A stretch of DNA of 64,000 nt from Prolixibacter sp. NT017 (GCF_009617875.1 NZ_BLAV01000001.1:4216001-4280000); one strand, 5' to 3'; shown: positions 53,219 to 62,941, counted from the stretch's first letter. Made by a program: numbers and translations. Notes: a model not told the origin generated them from the sequence alone.

Positions 53219-53644
53219 TTATTCTATTTCAATGATATCAAACATGATGGTTAACAATACGCCGGTAACTCCCAAGTATACTCCCAGATCGAACAACACC
53301 GGCGTTCCCAGATGAAGCTCCTGCCCGAACGGCAGATGCACGGTCGTCCACATGCCGGTCATAAACGGCTCGCCTGAAAAAACACTCAGCAAAGCTGAAA
53401 CGAGAATAACCGCCAATCCGGATCCCAGCAAAGCTGAAGTGGAAAGCGGCAGTTTCTTTCTCGCTTCCTTAGAAGAGAAGGCCAAAGCGTAAAGAATGTA
53501 AGCCGAAGCCGCCATCAATCCGCCGATGAAACCACCACCCGGCTGCTGGTGCCCGCGATACAGCACCACCAACGAAAGAATGAGCAACAGCGGTCGTAGT
53601 TTCGTGGCTGCTATGCGGAAGATATTTGAATACGGATTGCTCAT
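53219..53644 (-). CDS. mrpB: Na+/H+ antiporter subunit MrpB
   Basis: A 141-residue membrane subunit with four helices. The motif LYRGHQQPGGGFIGGLMAASAY is diagnostic of MrpB, followed by LGTPVLFDLGVYLGVTGVLL near the C terminus. Its ATG overlaps the stop of mrpA by four bases (ATGA). In this operon MrpA carries an additional C-terminal part, so B is the short stand-alone version. Confidence 0.93.
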   Translation of the reverse strand: MSNPYSNIFRIAATKLRPLLLILSLVVLYRGHQQPGGGFIGGLMAASAYILYALAFSSKEARKKLPLSTSALLGSGLAVILVSALLSVFSGEPFMTGMWTTVHLPFGQELHLGTPVLFDLGVYLGVTGVLLTIMFDIIEIE

Positions 53645-55959
53645 TCTTCCTCCTCCTTCTTTTTCGGTTTCAACTTCAATAACGAAATCACACCAATGGC
53701 AGCAATCACGAGTACAACGGTTTCACCCATGGTATCCAACCCGCGGAAATCGACCAGGATCACATTCACAATGTTCCGGCCGTGGCCTTTCGTGAAAGCT
53801 TCTTTCAGGAAGTAATCGCTAATAGGTGGACTGAGTTTGATGAATTCAGCTTTCAATACCAGAGCGGTCATGAAGCCGCCAAAAACAATGGCAATCACGC
53901 CGTCACGGATCCGGCTGGACGGACGGGAATATTTGGGCATGTAACCCGGCAGATGGTAGATCACCATCACGAACAGCACCAGGATAAGGGTTTCTACCAG
54001 AATAAGGGTAATGGCCACATCCACGGCGCCATAAAGGATAAAGATGAAAGCCATGGCATAGCCGATAACGCCGAGAAGCACAATAGCCACCAGTCGCGAT
54101 CGCGTAAATACCGCTCCGATTGCAGAAGTAATAATCAGTAAACTGATTCCGAGCAGGTAAAACGGAATTTCTTCCCAACTGGCCTGAAAGCCCCAACCAC
54201 GCGTATGATAAAGCTGGTACCATACCAGCAACGATGAGACAATGAAAATCAGCATCAGGTAGAAGCGGTGATAGCCGTGCTGAACCACTTCGGTGTGCCG
54301 TTTCGTAAATGAAAGAAAGTTTTCCACCAATCTGCGGAACAGATCGGTGAACTCGATTCTGAAATAGCGCTGGTTAAACTTCCGCAAGGCTTTGGTCGCC
54401 GGTTTCCGGAAGAAAAACAGCGTCAGTCCCAACGTAATGGTGATTACACTTAGCAGGAAGACCAGGTTCAGGCCATGCCACAATTTCATATGAAGGTCAA
54501 CCGGACTGGCATTCACTGCATCAATCGCCGGCATCACCAGCGGCTGGGTGATAATAGCCGGATAAATCCCCATAAACAAGCTGGTCACCGAAAGCACCGC
54601 CGGACCAATCAACAGTGGAATAGCGGGTTCCTTTGGAATTTTAGGCGGGTCTTTTCGCTTACCGAAGAATACACCATGACCGAATAGGAAAGCTACCGCC
54701 ACCATAAATATGTTCGCTGTGACCGCCAGGATGGCCAGGAACACTGCAATCTGAGGGGCTTGCACCTTGGCGTCGTAAATCACTTCTTTCCCGATAAATC
54801 CGAGGAAAGGAGGAAGTCCCGCCATTGAGAATAGTGTCAGAAAGGTGGCTACGGCCGCTATCGGCATCACCGGCCACATGCCGCCGAGGTGGCGTATATC
54901 TCGGGTACCAACGGTCTTATCGATAGCGCCGGCAATCATAAACAGCGCCCCTTTGTATAACGAGTGAACAATCAGAAAAATCACCATTGCTGTAATGGCG
55001 AGTTCCGTACCCATCCCGACCAACAACACCAACATTCCCAATGCACTAATCGTGGTGTAAGCCAATATCTTTTTCAAATCGGTTTGCGTAAACGCGAAAT
55101 AGGCTCCGACCAACATGGTCGTTGCTCCGGCGAGGCCAAGCGAAAATTGCCACAAGTCCGTGCCGCCAAGAATCGGCTGAAGCCTGGCCAACAGATAAAT
55201 TCCGGCTTTCACCATGGTGGCCGAGTGCAGGTAAGCGCTCACAGGCGTCGGAGCTTCCATAGCACCCGGAAGCCAAAAGTGAAACGGGAACTGCGCCGAT
55301 TTGGTAAAAGCTCCTACCATTATCAAAAGCACCAGCGGCACATACATTTTACTGCTCTTCACCACCGCACCGTTTTGCAACAAGTCCGTCAACTCGTAAC
55401 TTCCTCCTACATTTCCCAGCAAAACAAATCCTGCCAACATGGCCAAACCACCAAAGCCGGTAATCAACAATGCCTGCAAAGCCGCTGCCCGGGCTTCCGG
55501 TCGCTCATGGTTAAAACCAATGAGCAGAAACGAAGAAAAACTGGTAATTTCCCAGAAAACAAACAGCGTTATCAGGTTATTCGCAAGGACCAGCCCCAGC
55601 ATCGCTCCCATGAAAAGAAGAATGTAGAAATAGAATCTTCCCCGCATGGAATAATGTTGCATATAATACCCCGAATAGATCAATACCAATGTTCCCATTC
55701 CGGTTATCAGTAAACCGAATAGCAAACTAAGCCCATCGAGATAAAAGGATAAACGGACGTGCAGCAATGGAAACCAATCAATTGATCGGACGATGAAATG
55801 ACGGTCGATGATAGCCGGAAGCAATCTGATTAATAACACAAACAGGGCAGCCGGTAGCAAGGCATACAGGTAGCCTGAGATCTTCCCCAGCCTTTTGTCG
55901 ATAAAAGGGGCAAGAAATGCCAGGGAAAAAACCAAACCGACAATCCAGATCAACGACAT
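53641..55959 (-). CDS. mrpA: Na+/H+ antiporter subunit MrpA
   Basis: A 772-residue subunit. The first 480 residues are homologous to complex I NuoL, with LITLFVFWEITSFSSFLLIG (conserved Glu), FPFHFWLPGAMEAPTPVSAY and the HSATMVKAGIYLL helix. The C-terminal third contains MbhD/MbhE-like helices, with AVDVAITLILVETLILVLFV and LVDFRGLDTMGE. It is the first gene of the complete mrpABCDEFG operon, so the antiporter is of the seven-subunit type. The acidic/basic end KKKEEEE is cytoplasmic. It gives Na+ and alkali resistance and supports the Na+-driven transporters nearby. Confidence 0.95.
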   Translation of the reverse strand: MSLIWIVGLVFSLAFLAPFIDKRLGKISGYLYALLPAALFVLLIRLLPAIIDRHFIVRSIDWFPLLHVRLSFYLDGLSLLFGLLITGMGTLVLIYSGYYMQHYSMRGRFYFYILLFMGAMLGLVLANNLITLFVFWEITSFSSFLLIGFNHERPEARAAALQALLITGFGGLAMLAGFVLLGNVGGSYELTDLLQNGAVVKSSKMYVPLVLLIMVGAFTKSAQFPFHFWLPGAMEAPTPVSAYLHSATMVKAGIYLLARLQPILGGTDLWQFSLGLAGATTMLVGAYFAFTQTDLKKILAYTTISALGMLVLLVGMGTELAITAMVIFLIVHSLYKGALFMIAGAIDKTVGTRDIRHLGGMWPVMPIAAVATFLTLFSMAGLPPFLGFIGKEVIYDAKVQAPQIAVFLAILAVTANIFMVAVAFLFGHGVFFGKRKDPPKIPKEPAIPLLIGPAVLSVTSLFMGIYPAIITQPLVMPAIDAVNASPVDLHMKLWHGLNLVFLLSVITITLGLTLFFFRKPATKALRKFNQRYFRIEFTDLFRRLVENFLSFTKRHTEVVQHGYHRFYLMLIFIVSSLLVWYQLYHTRGWGFQASWEEIPFYLLGISLLIITSAIGAVFTRSRLVAIVLLGVIGYAMAFIFILYGAVDVAITLILVETLILVLFVMVIYHLPGYMPKYSRPSSRIRDGVIAIVFGGFMTALVLKAEFIKLSPPISDYFLKEAFTKGHGRNIVNVILVDFRGLDTMGETVVLVIAAIGVISLLKLKPKKKEEEE

Positions 55960-56324
55960 GAGTAACAGGTTTAATCAGATAATATTAGTGTTTGATATCG
56001 CTGTATTGTTGTTTCTAAGAATACAACTAAAATTTAGTTTTGTTTATCTTTTTAACAGCAAAATCATTTATAATAGAAAAGTTTTCCTTACTTCGCCTCA
56101 GCATTGTTACCGTTGGCTGATAAACATTTAGCCACATCTGACTGTTAAACTTTAGTCTTTGTCAGATCATCTAAATTTCAATGCATCAAGACGATAAACT
56201 TTTAAACAAATAATATTACCCGAACACTCCAGGTTTGCAGGCTATTGGAGAAAAGCGAATCAACGGATTGGGTAACCGGAATTAAATGTTGGGTTAAAGA
56301 CTTCTTAACCAGCTTAATGAATGT
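55960..56324. other. Intergenic region with no recognised element
   Basis: 365 AT-rich bases between the divergent mrpA and hybrid kinase genes. It must hold both promoters, but I see no clear TAnnTTTG box, stable hairpin or reading frame. Confidence 0.5.
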
Positions 56325-58142
56325 ATGCAGCAACCAACCAATGAAAAGCGCAAGGTGAGGGGAAAAACTGAGGTGCGCATCACCATTATCTACCTAATCG
56401 TTGGTATTCTTTGGATTACGCTCTCCGACGAAGCGATACTTATGTTCGGGCAAACTGCCGAGGATCTCACCCGTCTGCAAAATTACAAGGGTTGGTTTTT
56501 TGTTATTTCCACTGCCCTACTCATCTTTTTTCTCATCCGGCAGGAAATCCGAAAACGGAATGCGGTCGAAGATCTGTTACGTTTACGAAATGACGAACTT
56601 TCCGAGAGCCTTGAAACGATTCGACAATTTCAAAACGAAAAACGTTCGAGTCAAAAGCGTTTTCTTGGGTTGTATAAAAATATTCGCGAAGGGTTTGCCT
56701 GGCTAGACGCAGCCGGGACTATAAAAGGGACCAACCCTGCTTTCCTGAATATGCTCCAGTTTAGTTCGGAACAGCTCATTGGGAAACATTACCGTGAACT
56801 CTGCCCAATGGGGTGTCACCAGCTTCTATCGGCCATCGACGAAAGAGGGTACACCGATATCATCGACATTGAGCTGCTGAATGCTGCCGGGCAAAAAGTC
56901 CCCGTATCACTCATGGCTTACAAAATGCCGGCTCCAACAGGTGATAGCGAGGAAATCTGGGTGATCGTTAAAGATATTATCGATGAGAAAAAGGCAGAGA
57001 AAGACATTTTAAACGCGAAGCAGCGTGCCGAGCAAAGCGAGCGCCTGAAGTCAGTATTTCTGGCCAACATCTCCCACGAAATACGAACGCCCATGAACAG
57101 CATCATCGGCTTTGCCGAGCTCCTGGGAAACGACGAGCTTCCGGACGAGCGAAGGAAATGGTACAGCCGTATTATTGCCGAAAATGCGGAAATGCTGCTG
57201 GTGATTGTCAACAACGTTTTAGATATATCCCGACTGGAAACCGGACAACTAAAAATTATCCGTCAGGAAACCGATTTAAACAAGGTCATATCCGATATTT
57301 ACGACTTGTTCGCGCTTCAAGCCGACGACAAGGGGATAGAACTGACTATTAAGAATCTTCTTCCGAAAGACAAAGCGCATATCTATACCGACGAAGCCAA
57401 ACTGAAGCAAATCCTTATTAACATCACCGGAAATGCGATAAAATTTACGCAGGAGGGTGAGATCAGCATCAGTTCCTCCGTTGAAAATAGTGAAGTTTGT
57501 TTCTCTATCGCTGATACAGGAATAGGTATTGCTCCTGAAGACCAAAAAGCCATTTTTGAGCGATTCCGCCAGGTAGACGATTCGACAACCCGGAAATACG
57601 GCGGAACCGGACTGGGATTGACCATTTCGCTTGGCTTAACAGAACTTCTGGGAGGCTCCATGAAACTCGAATCTGAACACGGAAAAGGCTCTGTATTCCA
57701 TATTCGTATTCCGGCACAAACCAACGGCAATAGTTACGGAAAGTCAGCATCCAAAGAAGATTATGTTCCCTCCGTTAAAACAGAGAATCCAGCTATTCTG
57801 ATTGTAGAAGACGGGCATGCTTCTACTCTTCTGATTAAAGAGGCTCTGAAAAAAGTGAGTGCTGAAGTCATTTTTGTCAAAGACGGAGAATCAGCCATTA
57901 AGGCCTGCTCTGAAGACACCACCATCCGGCTCGTTCTCATGGATTTAAATCTACCGGGAATAGATGGAACAGAAACAGCCCGGCTGATTAAAGAAAAATG
58001 CCCGGGAATTCTAATCATTGGTCAAAGTGCGCAACAGCCCAGTCATCAAAATTCATCAAAACAACAGTCCATTTTCGATGATTTCCTTCTCAAACCCTAT
58101 CTTCCGAAAGAACTCGTAGCGCTGGTGAAAAAGCATATTTGA
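56325..58142 (+). CDS. Hybrid sensor histidine kinase
   Basis: A 605-residue membrane kinase. Two helices (about 18-41 and 54-71) flank only a short external loop. A PAS domain follows at about 110-220 (FAWLDAAGTIKGTNPAFLNM), then HisKA with ANISHEIRTPMNSIIG (His251), the N-box NITGNAIKF (Asn370), ADTGIGI and GGTGLGLTIS. A receiver domain at about 488-603 has the acidic pair VEDG (Glu495, Asp496), the phosphate-accepting Asp540 in LVLMDLNLPG and Lys590. The small external loop suggests the signal is cytoplasmic or within the membrane. No separate regulator or HPt gene is adjacent. Confidence 0.93.
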   Translation: MQQPTNEKRKVRGKTEVRITIIYLIVGILWITLSDEAILMFGQTAEDLTRLQNYKGWFFVISTALLIFFLIRQEIRKRNAVEDLLRLRNDELSESLETIRQFQNEKRSSQKRFLGLYKNIREGFAWLDAAGTIKGTNPAFLNMLQFSSEQLIGKHYRELCPMGCHQLLSAIDERGYTDIIDIELLNAAGQKVPVSLMAYKMPAPTGDSEEIWVIVKDIIDEKKAEKDILNAKQRAEQSERLKSVFLANISHEIRTPMNSIIGFAELLGNDELPDERRKWYSRIIAENAEMLLVIVNNVLDISRLETGQLKIIRQETDLNKVISDIYDLFALQADDKGIELTIKNLLPKDKAHIYTDEAKLKQILINITGNAIKFTQEGEISISSSVENSEVCFSIADTGIGIAPEDQKAIFERFRQVDDSTTRKYGGTGLGLTISLGLTELLGGSMKLESEHGKGSVFHIRIPAQTNGNSYGKSASKEDYVPSVKTENPAILIVEDGHASTLLIKEALKKVSAEVIFVKDGESAIKACSEDTTIRLVLMDLNLPGIDGTETARLIKEKCPGILIIGQSAQQPSHQNSSKQQSIFDDFLLKPYLPKELVALVKKHI

Positions 58143-58277
58143 TTTTTTTGTAAAAACTGCTCTTTCCAACACACCGATCGACTTACTTTCCCAAGTTTAT
58201 TTCCTATTTTTAGTCTCCTTATCCTGCTTGACCATTACCGACAAAAAATTTAGACTGTTCATCCCAAATCATTCACA

Positions 58278-59477
58278 ATGAGGAAATTCATCGTGCTCCT
58301 TTTCTTGTTGATATCCGTTCAACTCTATGGGAAAGGGCTACTTAGCGATACACTGCGGGCGAAGGTTCAAAAGCACCTGTTCATTGGGTTGAAATATGCC
58401 CCGGGATTTGTCATGCAGACATCCAACTTCTTTAGGAGCTATAATGAGAACTCTGCCCCAATTGACCACAATTATTCGGGAACCATCATCCTTGGTTGGC
58501 AATCGTATGGCGACCGCGAGTGGGAACAATATTACGGTTATCCGGCATACGGAGTGGGGCTGTATACAGCGACTTTTCCCGGCGAAAGCAATGAACTGGG
58601 TAAACCTATTGCCATCTATGGATTTTTCAGGGGGCCGTTTAAACGGTTCAATAAAGTGGCATTGAACTACACGGTTGGATTGGGCCTTACCTACAACTGG
58701 AAACCATACGACCCGGTTACCAACCCCCGGAACACAGTGATTGGCTCAAAAGAAACCGTATACATTGAGTTTGGTACCAACGTATCCATCCCCCTTTCCA
58801 AACATTTTGAATTGGTTGCAGGTGGTCAGTTCAACCACTTCTCCAACGGTTCCCTGAAGAAGCCCAACAAAGGCATCAACCTGGTGGCTCCGTTTGTGCA
58901 GCTGAACTACCAGTTCAACGAACGACCGGAGTTCAAGTGGCAGCCTCCTGCCCCTATTTCGAAAATCTGGGAGACCAACCTGGCCGTAGGGTATGGTGTC
59001 AAGCAACTGCAACTCGATATATCGAAGATGCCGGGAGTTTCTCCGTGGAATGACAAATTATTCAATGCCTGCAACCTGAGCCTGAATTTCCAAAGACCGG
59101 TTAGCCATATTGTAAAAGCCGGCTTTGGTACCGACGTGGTGTACGACGAAACGTTCAATACCACGTTGGCTTTCGACGACCAGAATAATCCGTACAAAAT
59201 ATATGGGAATTTCTGGGATGGAATCAGCCTGGGATTTTTCGGCTCGGCCGAATTCTATCTGAACCGATTTGCCGCCTGGACTCAACTGGGATATTACGTT
59301 ATCCGGAAAAACGACAACGAGGACGGGCACAAACTCTACCAGGTAGTTGGGCTGAAGTTTTTCTTCCTGAAAAATACATTTGCAGCTATCGGTCTGCGGG
59401 CTACTCAGTTTTCCAACGCCGATTACATTGCCTGGACCATTGGACACCGGATCAAATGGACCCGGAAAAGTCGGTAG
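58278..59477 (+). CDS. PagL-like acyloxyacyl hydrolase (lipid A deacylase family)
   Basis: A 399-residue outer-membrane protein. Signal peptide to about residue 18 (LLISVQLYG-KG). The mature part is rich in beta strands; GGQFNHFSNGSLKKPNKGIN carries the His-x-Ser pair (His187, Ser189) of the PagL catalytic triad. PagL removes the 3-O acyl chain from lipid A. This protein is about twice as long as Pseudomonas PagL, with a second barrel-like half after residue 220, so the real role may differ. Located between a hybrid kinase and DUF2797 on the same strand. Confidence 0.75.
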   Translation: MRKFIVLLFLLISVQLYGKGLLSDTLRAKVQKHLFIGLKYAPGFVMQTSNFFRSYNENSAPIDHNYSGTIILGWQSYGDREWEQYYGYPAYGVGLYTATFPGESNELGKPIAIYGFFRGPFKRFNKVALNYTVGLGLTYNWKPYDPVTNPRNTVIGSKETVYIEFGTNVSIPLSKHFELVAGGQFNHFSNGSLKKPNKGINLVAPFVQLNYQFNERPEFKWQPPAPISKIWETNLAVGYGVKQLQLDISKMPGVSPWNDKLFNACNLSLNFQRPVSHIVKAGFGTDVVYDETFNTTLAFDDQNNPYKIYGNFWDGISLGFFGSAEFYLNRFAAWTQLGYYVIRKNDNEDGHKLYQVVGLKFFFLKNTFAAIGLRATQFSNADYIAWTIGHRIKWTRKSR

Positions 59478-59554
59478 TTCATCCAAGGTTCGTTAAACTC
59501 TTCGAAGATTTTTCCGTTACCTTTAACATCACAAAACTGTAGCAACGTTTCACC

Positions 59555-60352
59555 ATGCAACACGAAGGAAACCTGATTAAGATGAGAACGGAAGCGGAAA
59601 GTCCGGTCCGTTATTTTTTGCCCCTTGGCGGAGAAGTCATTGCCATGAACGACTTGATTGGAAATCAACTAACCATCAATTTTTCGGGGCAAATCAACTG
59701 CATCCATTGCGGTAAGAAGACCAAGCGCTCGTTCGGACAGGGGTTTTGCTACCAGTGTTTCCAAACAGCTCCCGAAGCCGATCCCAGTGTGATGCGGCCG
59801 GAATTATCGCGTTCCCATTTGGGAATTGCACGCGATTTGGAGTGGGCACAAAAGCACGACCTGATTGACCACTACGTTTACCTGGCTGTAACGGATGCAC
59901 TCAAAGTAGGTGTTACCCGCCACCACCAGGTGCCTACCCGCTGGATTGACCAGGGAGCCAGTTATGCCATCAAACTGGCTAAAACGCCTAATCGGCACAT
60001 CGCCGGCGTGATTGAAGCGTATCTGAAAAACTACCTGAACGACAAAACCAACTGGCGCGCCATGCTGCGCAACGAAGTGGACGAATCCGTCGATTTGGCT
60101 GACGAAAAAGAACGCGTTGCAACGTTACTTCCTGAAGAGCTGCAGAAGTACCTCAGCGACGAGCACGAAATCACGTCGCTTACCTATCCGGTAGAAAAAT
60201 TTCCTGATAAGATTAAAAGCATTTCACTCGATAAAACAAACCAGCTAGAAGGTGTACTCAGCGGCATCAAAGGACAATACCTGATTTTCGATGACGACCG
60301 GGTTTTCAACGTACGTGCTCACAACGGCTACTTCGTGGAACTCAAAGCCTGA
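59555..60352 (+). CDS. DUF2797 family zinc-binding protein
   Basis: A 265-residue protein. Four cysteines in CIHCGKKTKRSFGQGFCYQC (49, 52, 65 and 68) form a zinc ribbon. It is followed by LSRSHLGIARDLEWAQ and then YLAVTDALKVGVTRHHQVPTRWIDQGAS, the part typical of DUF2797, which recalls a GIY-YIG nuclease-like fold. The function is unknown. Its stop directly abuts the stop of the convergent DUF3667 gene, with no base between. Confidence 0.88.
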   Translation: MQHEGNLIKMRTEAESPVRYFLPLGGEVIAMNDLIGNQLTINFSGQINCIHCGKKTKRSFGQGFCYQCFQTAPEADPSVMRPELSRSHLGIARDLEWAQKHDLIDHYVYLAVTDALKVGVTRHHQVPTRWIDQGASYAIKLAKTPNRHIAGVIEAYLKNYLNDKTNWRAMLRNEVDESVDLADEKERVATLLPEELQKYLSDEHEITSLTYPVEKFPDKIKSISLDKTNQLEGVLSGIKGQYLIFDDDRVFNVRAHNGYFVELKA

Positions 60353-61312
60353 TTACAGAAACCTGAACGAAATATAGACCGCTGCCGAAAGCATGACCAT
60401 TAACGACATGAAATAGAAAAAGGAAACCCAGACAAACCGTTTGATAGTTACCCACCAACTCCGTTGATAGAATTTCCGGATGGCCAGGAAGAAATAAACT
60501 CCCGCTCCGGCGAAAAGCAACAAGGTAATGTATCCGTCTAGTTTGGGGCCGGCCACCCAAATTCCGAGTAATGCAACAATCCCCGCCAGGTATAGAAAGG
60601 CATGGAAATGCACCGTGAAAATTAAATGATTGATGTAATACGGATGCGTTTTCCGGAAAAACAGACTCATCAAAAGAGCAAACACCGGTATCAACAAAAA
60701 CACCAGCCACGAAGTCGTCTGCAACAACTTGGACATAAACACTTCGGGATATTTCAGTAACATCGAAACCTTCTGAAATATTTCCTTCTCCGACGAATCG
60801 GTAAGGGTATCTTTTCCAGCCTCCATCTGTTTCGAAACTTCCTGCAGAACATCACCGTGCGTCTTCATCTTCTCCTCGGCTTTATTCTGCAACGAGTCGA
60901 CCGGTAGTCCTCGGCTACTGAGCTGTTTTTCGATTTGGTCTGCATCTTTGAGATGTGTTCGAAGAACTCCCCGGTAATGAAAGCTCAGCAACAAAAAGAA
61001 TACAAAACTGAAGAAAAAAAGCAACCGGAATGGCGGAACATAACGCACCCGCCTCCCGGCAAGAAATTCTTTCGTCAATTTTCCGGGTTCGAAAAAAAGA
61101 GGTTTGATGGTATGCCATAAACGGGTATCGAATGCGGCTACATTGCCCAGAAAATCGACGGCGACCATCCCAAAAGGTTTCTGAAAATCACGCAACGATT
61201 GTCCGCATTCCGGACAGTATTTCCCGTGAAAAGTCGTTCCACAATTCTTACAGGTCTCCTGATTTTCAGGCTCAACTGGCATGTTATTCAACATTAAATC
61301 CGATTTTGTCAT
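60353..61312 (-). CDS. DUF3667 family membrane protein
   Basis: A 319-residue protein. The N terminus has a zinc ribbon (CKNCGTTFHGKYCPEC, Cys21, 24, 33 and 36), followed by LTKEFLAGRRVRYVPPFRLL, a hallmark of DUF3667. Five hydrophobic helices are visible, the first at about 92-110 and the last four in the C-terminal 130 residues, with a charged coiled-coil-like stretch (about 115-190) between. The family is common in Bacteroidota and Gammaproteobacteria and has no known function. The ATG at residue 7 is a possible alternative start. Single gene. Confidence 0.88.
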   Translation of the reverse strand: MTKSDLMLNNMPVEPENQETCKNCGTTFHGKYCPECGQSLRDFQKPFGMVAVDFLGNVAAFDTRLWHTIKPLFFEPGKLTKEFLAGRRVRYVPPFRLLFFFSFVFFLLLSFHYRGVLRTHLKDADQIEKQLSSRGLPVDSLQNKAEEKMKTHGDVLQEVSKQMEAGKDTLTDSSEKEIFQKVSMLLKYPEVFMSKLLQTTSWLVFLLIPVFALLMSLFFRKTHPYYINHLIFTVHFHAFLYLAGIVALLGIWVAGPKLDGYITLLLFAGAGVYFFLAIRKFYQRSWWVTIKRFVWVSFFYFMSLMVMLSAAVYISFRFL

Positions 61313-61471
61313 GAGCGATAAACCGTTTGGTTGGTGTTATTGGTAAATATAATATTATGAATTATTCTTATAAAATTATCACCAATAATTCCCTCCGAAT
61401 ATGAATCTCGAATTCAAAAAGCCGTTACGATGATTAATTGAATTCAGGCGACTATCCATTTAAAATTAGCT

Positions 61472-61612
61472 ATCTTCGCATCTGGTCTGAAATTAAGACC
61501 TATGACTCGGGAATTGGGAAGAAAATCATTTTATTTTCCTGTAATTTTACCTTAGTTTATACATCATTCCCAAGTTGTGAATGATATATTGAATAATATA
61601 ATTACGCATCAT
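61472..61612 (+). promoter_or_regulatory. Probable ilvE promoter and structured leader
   Basis: TATCTTCG at 61472-61479 is a near match to the TAnnTTTG -7 box. The following 130-base leader contains GGTCT-GAAATTA-AGACC (61485-61501) and further pairable segments. A leader of this length before an amino-acid gene suggests regulation, but no known riboswitch or T-box motif is recognisable. Confidence 0.35.
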
Positions 61613-62626
61613 ATGGAAACTATCGACTGGAAAAATTTAGGATTCGGCTACCGGAAAGCCGATTACAATATCAGGTGCTGGTATCGCAATGGAAAATGGG
61701 GCGAACTGGAGGTATCCGATTCGGAACAGGTAACCATGCACATGGCAGCCACCGCACTGCATTATGGCCAGGAAGCATTTGAAGGACTGAAAGCTTTTCG
61801 TGGAAAAGACAACAAAGTACGCGTTTTCCGCATGGACGAAAACGCCAAGCGTCTGCGCAATTCCGCTAACGGAATCATGATGGCTCCGGTTCCGGAAGAC
61901 CTTTTCATGGACGCTATTCGGAAAGCTGTTAAGATGAATGAAAAATATGTACCTCCATTCGAATCAGGCGCATCGCTTTACATTCGCCCGCTACTGATTG
62001 GTACCGGACCACAAATTGGCGTTAAACCTGCGGAAGAATACCTTTTCATGGTATTTGTGATGCCGGTAGGCCCTTACTTTAAAGAAGGCTTTAAACCGAC
62101 TGATTTGGTTATCTACCGTGAATATGACCGGGCTGCACCTCACGGAACCGGTATTTATAAAGTGGGTGGAAACTACGCTGCCAGTCTGCAGGCCGGAACC
62201 CGCGCGCACAGCGAAGGTTACTCCGCCGTTCTTTATCTCGATGCCAAAGAGAAAAAATACCTCGACGAGTGCGGACCCGCCAACTTTTTCGGTATTAAAA
62301 ACAATACCTATGTAACGCCGAAGTCGACTTCCATCCTTCCTTCCATTACCAACATGAGTCTTCGCCAGCTGGCAGCTGATATGGGAATGACCGTGGAAGA
62401 ACGGAAAATTCCGGTGGAAGAACTGGCCGAATTCGAAGAAGTGGGAGCCTGTGGTACGGCAGCCGTTATTTCCCCCATCAAACGGGTTTACGACGCCGAT
62501 ATCGACAAGGAATATACGTACGGAAAAGAACCGGGCGCAGTCAGTCAGAAACTGTACGATAAACTTCGCGCCATTCAGTACGGAACCGAACCGGATCCTT
62601 ACGGATGGACTGAAGTAATTGAATAA
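61613..62626 (+). CDS. ilvE: Branched-chain amino acid aminotransferase
   Basis: A 337-residue PLP enzyme of fold type IV that makes leucine, isoleucine and valine from their 2-oxo acids with glutamate. I choose the ATG at 61613 (METIDWKNLGFGYRK) over the GTG at 61577. Signatures: LHYGQEAFEGLKAFRG, the catalytic lysine in IYKVGGNYAASL, YLDECGPANFF and the C-terminal EVGACGTAAVISPIK. Type and length match the long bacterial group. Single gene, preceded by a leader and followed by a terminator and a hairpin repeat array. Confidence 0.95.
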   Translation: METIDWKNLGFGYRKADYNIRCWYRNGKWGELEVSDSEQVTMHMAATALHYGQEAFEGLKAFRGKDNKVRVFRMDENAKRLRNSANGIMMAPVPEDLFMDAIRKAVKMNEKYVPPFESGASLYIRPLLIGTGPQIGVKPAEEYLFMVFVMPVGPYFKEGFKPTDLVIYREYDRAAPHGTGIYKVGGNYAASLQAGTRAHSEGYSAVLYLDAKEKKYLDECGPANFFGIKNNTYVTPKSTSILPSITNMSLRQLAADMGMTVEERKIPVEELAEFEEVGACGTAAVISPIKRVYDADIDKEYTYGKEPGAVSQKLYDKLRAIQYGTEPDPYGWTEVIE

Positions 62627-62655
62627 GAAATAAGAGTCAGCTCCAACTGGCTTTC

Positions 62656-62689
62656 AACCGTTTTCCCCTACCGGGAAGACGGTTTTTTT
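62656..62689 (+). terminator. Terminator after ilvE
   Basis: AACCGT pairs with ACGGTT, extended inward by CCC/GGG pairs, followed by seven T. Confidence 0.8.
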
Positions 62690-62720
62690 ATGCCTGAAGG
62701 GTTGTTTTCTACTTTCGCAT

Positions 62721-62930
62721 CGGGGAAAGGTCAATCTGCCGTCTGAAGATGACTTGCGATCCATTGCGGGAACCATCTGCCGCCCGCAGACAGCTCTTTT
62801 CTCCCGGCGGGGAGCATCTTCCGTTCGCAGACGGCTTTTGATTCATGACGGGGACCATCTGCCGATTGCAGATAGCTCTCGATTCGTAACGGCAACCATC
62901 TGCGAGCGGCAGATAGTTCAAGCATTGAGA
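62721..62930. repeat. Tandem array of 41-bp hairpin-forming units
   Basis: Four regular 41-base units (62767-62807, 62808-62848, 62849-62889 and 62890-62930) and one degenerate unit (62721-62766). Each begins CGGSRA followed by SCATCT. Most contain an inverted repeat with a variable five-base loop: TCTGC-CGCCC-GCAGA, ATCTGC-CGATT-GCAGAT and ATCTGC-GAGCG-GCAGAT; unit two has lost one pair. The period is not a multiple of three, so it is non-coding. It fills the space between the ilvE terminator and the nadA stop. Confidence 0.9.
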
Positions 62931-62941
62931 TGGGGAACCGT

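Noticed and set aside
54964..55713. 249-residue frame on the plus strand
   Set aside because: Antisense to mrpA and rich in His, Gln and Arg, as antisense readings of membrane genes are.
62721..62930. CRISPR array
   Set aside because: Units are contiguous with a constant 41-base period and gradual divergence; there are no unique spacers of constant length and no cas genes.
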